From positions 1,302,001 to 1,366,000 of the forward strand of contig OY970334.1 of the NCBI GenBank assembly GCA_963717445.1: a stretch of DNA of 64,000 nt, read 5' to 3'. The stretch is from JAGVPT01 sp963717445. GTDB taxonomy: Bacteria > Bacteroidota > Ignavibacteria > UBA10030 > UBA8401. The notes below the pieces were generated by a model, which was not told the DNA's origin, did not search any database, and was given only the letters and a program-made list of their open reading frames with translations. The position numbers were made by a program, and so were the translations under genes. Shown here in pieces: positions 59,218 through 64,000 of the stretch (its first letter is position 1; each line of letters opens with the position of its first letter).

Positions 59218-60174
59218 CTACTTCTCCAAAAACTCCAACACCCGTTTCATATCCTCCGGCAGCTCGGAGTCGAACCGCATGAACTCTTTCGTCACGGGAT
59301 GAACAAACCCCAAGCTTTTTGCGTGAAGCGCCTGGCGTGAAATTTTCTCGAGGAGATTTGCCGCTTCCGCCTTTTTCTTTCCGTTGACTCCGCCGACCGC
59401 AATTTTTCTTCCGCCGTATGTTTCATCGCCGAACACCGGATGATGGATATGGGCAAGATGAACGCGAATCTGGTGCGTGCGGCCGGTCCGCAAATGGAGG
59501 CGGAGCAGCGCAAGATACGGGTACTGCTGTATCACTTCGTATTCTGTCGCGGCGTATTTCCCTTCCTTGACCACTGCAACTTTTTTCCTGTCGCTTTTGC
59601 TCCGGCCGAGCGATGCCTCGATCATTCCTTCCGGAGCTTTGAACACTCCCCAAACAATTGCCCGGTATTCTCTTTCCGTCGTCTTGTTGGCAAACTGCCG
59701 TGAAAGTTTTTGATGCGTCATTTCATCCTTCGCAACCACCAGCAACCCCGAAGTATCCTTATCCAACCGGTGAACGATTCCCGGACGAAGCGGATGCGGC
59801 TGTGAGAGCGATCGGGAATGATGGAGCAGTGCATTGACGAGTGTACCGGAATAATTTTTGTACGCAGGATGCGTTACCATGCCGGCGGGTTTATTCACGA
59901 CAAGGAGAAACTCGTCTTCAAACACGATATCGAGGGGAATGGCTTCAGGAAGGACTTCGGGGGGTTCAGGCCTGGAAAGCTCGATATGGATGATGTCCCC
60001 GGGTGCTATTGCATGGCTGGCCTTCACCCCTTTTCCATTGACAACGACTTCACCGCATCGGATGGCTTCCTGCACTTTCGTCCGGGTCGCATTCTCAACA
60101 TGCGATGTGAGATAGACGTCGAGCCGTTCCTTTTTCTGCCCGTGCGGAACAACGATGTCGAATTGGCGTTTCAT
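59218..60174 (-). CDS. rluD: RluD-family pseudouridine synthase
   Basis: A protein of about 318 residues. An N-terminal S4 RNA-binding domain (RLDVYLTSHVENATRTKVQE ... VVVNGKGVKASHAIAPGD) is followed by the RluA/RluD catalytic core with the catalytic Asp in GIVHRLDKDTSGLLVVAKD and LLRLHLRTGRTHQIRVHLA. RluD modifies helix 69 of 23S rRNA; distinguishing it from RluC or RluA needs alignment. ATG at 60174 (MKRQFDIVVP) is preferred over GTG at 60192. Lies 50 nt after lspA. Confidence 0.9.
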   Translation of the reverse strand: MKRQFDIVVPHGQKKERLDVYLTSHVENATRTKVQEAIRCGEVVVNGKGVKASHAIAPGDIIHIELSRPEPPEVLPEAIPLDIVFEDEFLLVVNKPAGMVTHPAYKNYSGTLVNALLHHSRSLSQPHPLRPGIVHRLDKDTSGLLVVAKDEMTHQKLSRQFANKTTEREYRAIVWGVFKAPEGMIEASLGRSKSDRKKVAVVKEGKYAATEYEVIQQYPYLALLRLHLRTGRTHQIRVHLAHIHHPVFGDETYGGRKIAVGGVNGKKKAEAANLLEKISRQALHAKSLGFVHPVTKEFMRFDSELPEDMKRVLEFLEK

Positions 60175-60224
60175 AGTGGGATCGGCGCGCACATCAATAT
60201 ACCGTTGCCGGAAAATGAGGAGGG

Positions 60225-60836
60225 CTACAGACTGACTTTCGGCGGCGTTTCAGGTGATGTCGCCGCAGATTCCAACGAAGGCTTTTCGCTTTGTTCTTCA
60301 TCGCTCACAAAACTTCTGTGAAAAATCAGCAAGATTAAAACGCCTACTGTCACCGATGAATCGGCGATGTTGAAAATAGGCCAGCGTGAAAGATGGTAAC
60401 CAAGGATGTTAATATTAAAGAAATCGATGTCGATAAAATCCACTACCTTGCCGTAAAACAGTCCCCCGTCGTTGAACAACACGCCGTAAAAAACCCGGTC
60501 GATAAGGTTGCCGATCGCTCCGCCAAGAATGAGCGCCAGCGAAAAACGAAACAACAACCGCTCGTTTCTCATCTTATATAAATAGAACAGAATGCCGAGG
60601 CTGGCAATAATGGAGAAAAGTGAGAAAAACAATTTTCCCCCCACGTCGATACCGAACGCCATCCCCGGGTTTTCGATGTAGGTGAGGCGCCCAAAATTCC
60701 CGAGGATCGGAATTGTTGTCCCAAGCGGAATCCCTTGCACATGGATCCCCATCGCCGGAATGGAAAAACCTTTGATCAGCAGCTTTGTCGCTTGGTCTCC
60801 CAGAATAACAGCCAACGTTACGTATAATATTTTCAC
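60225..60836 (-). CDS. lspA: Lipoprotein signal peptidase (signal peptidase II)
   Basis: A 203-residue inner-membrane aspartic protease that removes signal peptides from prolipoproteins. Four membrane helices. Catalytic Asp residues are in GAIGNLIDRVFYG and FNIADSSVTVGV. Longer than the usual 160 residues: a larger periplasmic loop plus a hydrophilic tail of about 25 residues (VSDEEQSEKPSLESAATSPE). It provides for lipoproteins such as the one at 12780. Confidence 0.94.
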   Translation of the reverse strand: MKILYVTLAVILGDQATKLLIKGFSIPAMGIHVQGIPLGTTIPILGNFGRLTYIENPGMAFGIDVGGKLFFSLFSIIASLGILFYLYKMRNERLLFRFSLALILGGAIGNLIDRVFYGVLFNDGGLFYGKVVDFIDIDFFNINILGYHLSRWPIFNIADSSVTVGVLILLIFHRSFVSDEEQSEKPSLESAATSPETPPKVSL

Positions 60837-60870
60837 TTCACATCTTCCTGCACGTTATGTTTGCGGTATG

Positions 60871-61395
60871 CTACCTACCCTTTTTTACTTTGCAACGGAT
60901 ACAAAGTTGCGCGTGGGGAACTGCTTCCAGCCGTTCTTTTTCGATCAGTTTCCCGCAGTCGGTACAAAAGCCGTATGTCCCTTTTTCAATCCGTTTCAAC
61001 GCATCTTCGAGGTAGTTCAAGAATTTTCCTTCCCGGGACGCAAACAAAAACGTTTTTTCCCTCTCCATCGCATCCGTTCCCTGCTCCATGTGCATTGAGT
61101 ATGTCGAATTCTCGTTTGCATACTCACCCGTCGTTACATCCATCATACTCTCTTTGAGAATCTGCAGTTCTTCAAGAATCTCCTTCCTCTTTTCAAGGAT
61201 AATAACTTTGAAGTGCTCCAATTCTTTCATCCCATATCCCTTCACTTTCACAGGCCGTTTTTCAGGCGCCCCTTTTGCCATATTTTTATCCGCCGCTTTG
61301 GGGGCAACTTTTTTCCGTTTCGTTTTCGTAGCCATAGTTCCTGCTCCTTTTTTAACTCCTGCAATCTTTTTTTTCGCTGCAACTGCTTTTGCCAT
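60871..61395 (-). CDS. DksA/TraR-type zinc-finger protein with lysine-rich N-terminus
   Basis: A 174-residue protein. Residues 1-55 are Lys/Ala-rich, histone-tail-like (KKKIAGVKKGAGTMATKTKR). The C-terminal 115 residues have the DksA coiled-coil arm (LEHFKVIILEKRKEILEELQ) and the zinc finger FCTDCGKLIEKERLEAVPHA ... LCIRC. The usual DxxDxA arm-tip motif is not obvious. It probably binds RNA polymerase through the secondary channel. Lies between ileS and lspA; the ileS-TraR-lspA-rluD order is a common arrangement. Confidence 0.85.
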   Translation of the reverse strand: MAKAVAAKKKIAGVKKGAGTMATKTKRKKVAPKAADKNMAKGAPEKRPVKVKGYGMKELEHFKVIILEKRKEILEELQILKESMMDVTTGEYANENSTYSMHMEQGTDAMEREKTFLFASREGKFLNYLEDALKRIEKGTYGFCTDCGKLIEKERLEAVPHAQLCIRCKVKKGR

Positions 61396-61442
61396 GGATG
61401 GTCCTCGAAATGGATAAAAAATGAATTAGACTCTTCCGGCGT

Positions 61443-64000
61443 TTATCTCGCCCGTTCAATGCTGATGTCGCACACTTCACCGTTGATGCTTTCCTTCGTT
61501 GATATTTCGCCGGCATGCAAAGTAGAATGAACATCGACAGCAAGCGTCTCATGAGCGATGTATTCCTTCATTGACTCCAAAGCTTCGATCAACGCATCGG
61601 TTCCGGTATAGTAAATTGAAATCCTGTCCGTTACGTCGAAGCCGGCCTCCTTCCGCATATTCTGGACCCGGTTGACGAACTCACGTGCGAATCCCTCGTT
61701 CCGCAGATCGGGCGTAATTTCCGTGTCGAGCGCGACAGTCATTCCCCCGTCTGCTTCAACAAGCCAACCGTGCAAATCTTCGTGGAGCACCTCAACATCT
61801 TCTTTTGTGATTGAAAATGTATCGCCGTTAACAGGAATTGTGAACACTCCCGTCTTCTGAAGTGACGTAATCTCTTGTGAAGTCATTTCACGGACTTTCG
61901 CAGCCACGGCCTGCACTTGCTTGCCGTATTTTTGCCCGAGCGACCTGAAATTCGGCTTGGCCTTTTTTATGACGATGTCGGATTCGTCGTGGACGAACTC
62001 AATTGTTTTCACATTAATCTCGTCCAGAATAACGCCTTCCATCTTCATTATGGATTGTTTCTGCTCCTCGCTCGAAATCGGGACGATAATTTTCTTCAAC
62101 GGCTGCCGGACTTTGAGGTTCGACTTCATCCTCATCGCCCTCACTATTCCGACAATCAGTACCGCACGTTCCATGCGATCTTCAAGTTCCCGGTCAATCA
62201 CGTTGCTTTCAACACGCTGAAGGGTTGAAAGATGAACCGAAGCAAACTGTTCGCTCTTCGTCACAGAATTCAATCCCCGGTACAATTCATCGGCAAAAAA
62301 TGGGGCAAACGGTGCCATCATTTTAGTCACTGCAATCAGACATTCGTACAATGTTTGGTAGGCAGCGGTCTTGTCTTTTCCCTTTTCGCTCTTCCAAAAC
62401 CGGCGCCGGTTCCTTCTAACATACCAATTCGAAAGTCGGTCTATTGTGAAATCGCTCACGGCGCGGGCAGCTTTCGTGATGTCGTATTCATCCATGAATT
62501 GCGTGTACGATTGGATGAGGGTGTTGAGCGATGAAAGAATCCACCGGTCGATTTCTGCCCGCTCCGCAACGGGGATGCGCGCTTCGCTATAGTTAAACTT
62601 GTCGATGTTCGCATACAATGTGAAGAAAGAATATGTATTGACCAAGGTGCTGAAAAATTTCCGCTGAACTTCCGCAATTCCTTCTTCATCGAACAACGTC
62701 GGCCGCCATACCGGACTGTTGGCGACGAGATACCATCGTGTCGCATCGGCGCCGTACTTTTCGATAAGTTGAAACGGGTCGACCGTGTTCCCCTTCGACT
62801 TGGACATTTTCTGTCCTTGTTTGTCGAGGATCAAATCATTGACCAGGCAATTCTTAAACGCGGGTTTATCGAACAGAAACGTCCCGATAGAATGGAGCGT
62901 ATAAAACCACCCGCGCGTCTGGTCGATGCCCTCGGAAATAAAATCTGCGGGGTACGCTTTGTCGAAAATATCTTTGTTCTCGAACGGATAATGCCATTGG
63001 GCAAACGGCATCGCCCCGGAATCGAACCAGACGTCGATGAGCTCAGGGGTGCGTTTCATCGTGCCGTCGCATTCTTCGCATGCAAACGTTACCGGGTCGA
63101 CGGAGGGCTTATGCAAATCGAGCGGTTTTGGAAAATTTGATCCCTTCTTCAGCTCTTCGATGCTGCCGACGCATTTCAGATGCCCGCATTTCTCACAAAC
63201 CCAGATCGGAAGCGGCGTTCCCCAGTAACGGTCGCGCGACAATGCCCAATCTTTATTCTCTTCCAGCCAGTTGCCAAAACGGCCGGAGCCGGTCTCCGCG
63301 GGGATCCAGTTAATCTGCTTATTCAATTCTATCATTCTTGGGGCGTACTTCGTCGTGCTGATGTACCACGACTCCCGCGCATAATACAAGAGCGGCGATG
63401 AACACCGCCAGCAATGCGGGTAGCTGTGAAGATACGCTTCTTTTTTGTAAAGAATGTTACGCGACTTCAAATCCTGTATTATCTCTGCATCGGCGTCTTT
63501 GACGAACTTGCCTTTATAGTCGGTCACCGTCTCGTCAAATTCGCCCGATTTGTTGACCGGATGAATTGTCGGCAAGCCGTATTTGCGTCCCGTTTGGTAA
63601 TCGTCCTCGCCGTACGCGGGGGCCATGTGCACAATGCCGGAGCCGTCTTCTGTCGTGACAAAATCAGCTTCAACAACGTACCATCCTTTTTCTTTTGTTT
63701 GATGATAGTTGAAAAGACGCTCGTATTCTTTTCCAGCGAGCTCTTTTCCGGCAAACTCGCCGACAATTTTGTACTTATCTTTCAAAACTCCCAGTCGTGC
63801 TTTTGCGAGAATGAGAAATTCACCGGTTCCGACGAGCGCATTGTCTTCGCCGCTCATCAATTCCACTTTGACATATTCAATCTTGGGATGGATTGCAAGG
63901 GCAACATTGGAAATGAGTGTCCAAGGTGTTGTCGTCCAAACGAGAAAATAGGTATTCGTCTCCTCTTTCACTTTCATTTTTACATACACACTCGGATCCT
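61443..64000 (-). CDS. ileS: Isoleucyl-tRNA synthetase, 3' part (continues beyond right edge)
   Basis: 852 codons are visible, reading in from the right edge; the N-terminal HIGH-motif region is outside. Present: the editing (CP1) domain (LVWTTTPWTLISNVALAIHP), catalytic KMSKSKGN, and the anticodon-binding domain (DRWILSSLNTLIQSY). A C-terminal extension (EVLHEDLHGWLVEADGGMTV, RNEGFAREFVNRVQNMRKEA) replaces the zinc finger of the E. coli enzyme. That marks the long type-2 IleS. Confidence 0.95.
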   Translation of the reverse strand, partial: DPSVYVKMKVKEETNTYFLVWTTTPWTLISNVALAIHPKIEYVKVELMSGEDNALVGTGEFLILAKARLGVLKDKYKIVGEFAGKELAGKEYERLFNYHQTKEKGWYVVEADFVTTEDGSGIVHMAPAYGEDDYQTGRKYGLPTIHPVNKSGEFDETVTDYKGKFVKDADAEIIQDLKSRNILYKKEAYLHSYPHCWRCSSPLLYYARESWYISTTKYAPRMIELNKQINWIPAETGSGRFGNWLEENKDWALSRDRYWGTPLPIWVCEKCGHLKCVGSIEELKKGSNFPKPLDLHKPSVDPVTFACEECDGTMKRTPELIDVWFDSGAMPFAQWHYPFENKDIFDKAYPADFISEGIDQTRGWFYTLHSIGTFLFDKPAFKNCLVNDLILDKQGQKMSKSKGNTVDPFQLIEKYGADATRWYLVANSPVWRPTLFDEEGIAEVQRKFFSTLVNTYSFFTLYANIDKFNYSEARIPVAERAEIDRWILSSLNTLIQSYTQFMDEYDITKAARAVSDFTIDRLSNWYVRRNRRRFWKSEKGKDKTAAYQTLYECLIAVTKMMAPFAPFFADELYRGLNSVTKSEQFASVHLSTLQRVESNVIDRELEDRMERAVLIVGIVRAMRMKSNLKVRQPLKKIIVPISSEEQKQSIMKMEGVILDEINVKTIEFVHDESDIVIKKAKPNFRSLGQKYGKQVQAVAAKVREMTSQEITSLQKTGVFTIPVNGDTFSITKEDVEVLHEDLHGWLVEADGGMTVALDTEITPDLRNEGFAREFVNRVQNMRKEAGFDVTDRISIYYTGTDALIEALESMKEYIAHETLAVDVHSTLHAGEISTKESINGEVCDISIERAR

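Overview
The window is bacterial chromosome, mostly housekeeping genes with short spacers, carrying one conspicuous accessory block. Gene content (class II cobalamin ribonucleotide reductase, TrpB2-type tryptophan synthase beta, separate nuoA/B/C/D/E/F, monofunctional HisI and HisB, long IleS without a C-terminal zinc finger, TraR/DksA protein with a lysine-rich tail) fits the Bacteroidota/Chlorobiota/Ignavibacteria side of the FCB group. Seven visible promoters look like plain sigma-70 sites (TTGAC-type -35, mostly 17 nt, TAtATT/TACATT -10), not the Bacteroides type. The phylum is an inference and no species can be named.

Layout. 1-6.6 kb (minus): a multi-receiver histidine-kinase phosphorelay cluster. 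6.8 kb: tRNA-Arg(UCG). 7.4-10.8 kb: SpoU methyltransferase, orphan ATP-grasp protein, TrpB2. 11.1-12.6 kb: a complete insertion sequence with 16-17 bp target duplication. 12.8-15.3 kb: TPR lipoprotein, DnaQ-like exonuclease, fructose-1,6-bisphosphatase. 15.5-17 kb: VapBC and a second small two-gene cassette beside a relic duplication. 17-31.7 kb (minus): two halves of a heterodimeric ABC exporter, two S23-type four-helix-bundle genes, serS, sugar-type genes, hisI-F-A-H-B and nrdJ.

32.7-44.5 kb is a fluoride-response island built from three transcription units, each headed by a fluoride (crcB-motif) riboswitch with an intrinsic-terminator platform. Unit 1 encodes the CrcB/Fluc exporter, a DUF190 protein, four paralogous cysteine-rich proteins (two CPxC...CxxH halves each), a small helical protein, a C2H2-like protein, enolase (the classic fluoride target) and phosphoglycerate mutase. 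Unit 2 encodes two tandem MutS-like ATPases with an unusual Walker B. Unit 3 encodes two unknown helical proteins and a metallophosphoesterase. Together they suggest export, replacement of the inhibited lower-glycolysis steps, and several undescribed functions.

44.7-64 kb: dynamin-like GTPase, nuoABCDEF, an outer-membrane-type protein, LD-carboxypeptidase, SodC, purN-purH, mreB-mreC, a DUF559 nuclease inside inverted repeats, rluD, lspA, traR/dksA and the 3' part of ileS.

Two themes run through the window. First, many intergenic spacers hold long imperfect hairpins whose arms are built from shuffled short words; some arm pairs enclose a single small gene (S23 or DUF559). Second, five genes are split by frameshifts. 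Four are one-base-type and may be assembly errors. The one in gpmA is an exact 8-bp tandem duplication and looks real.
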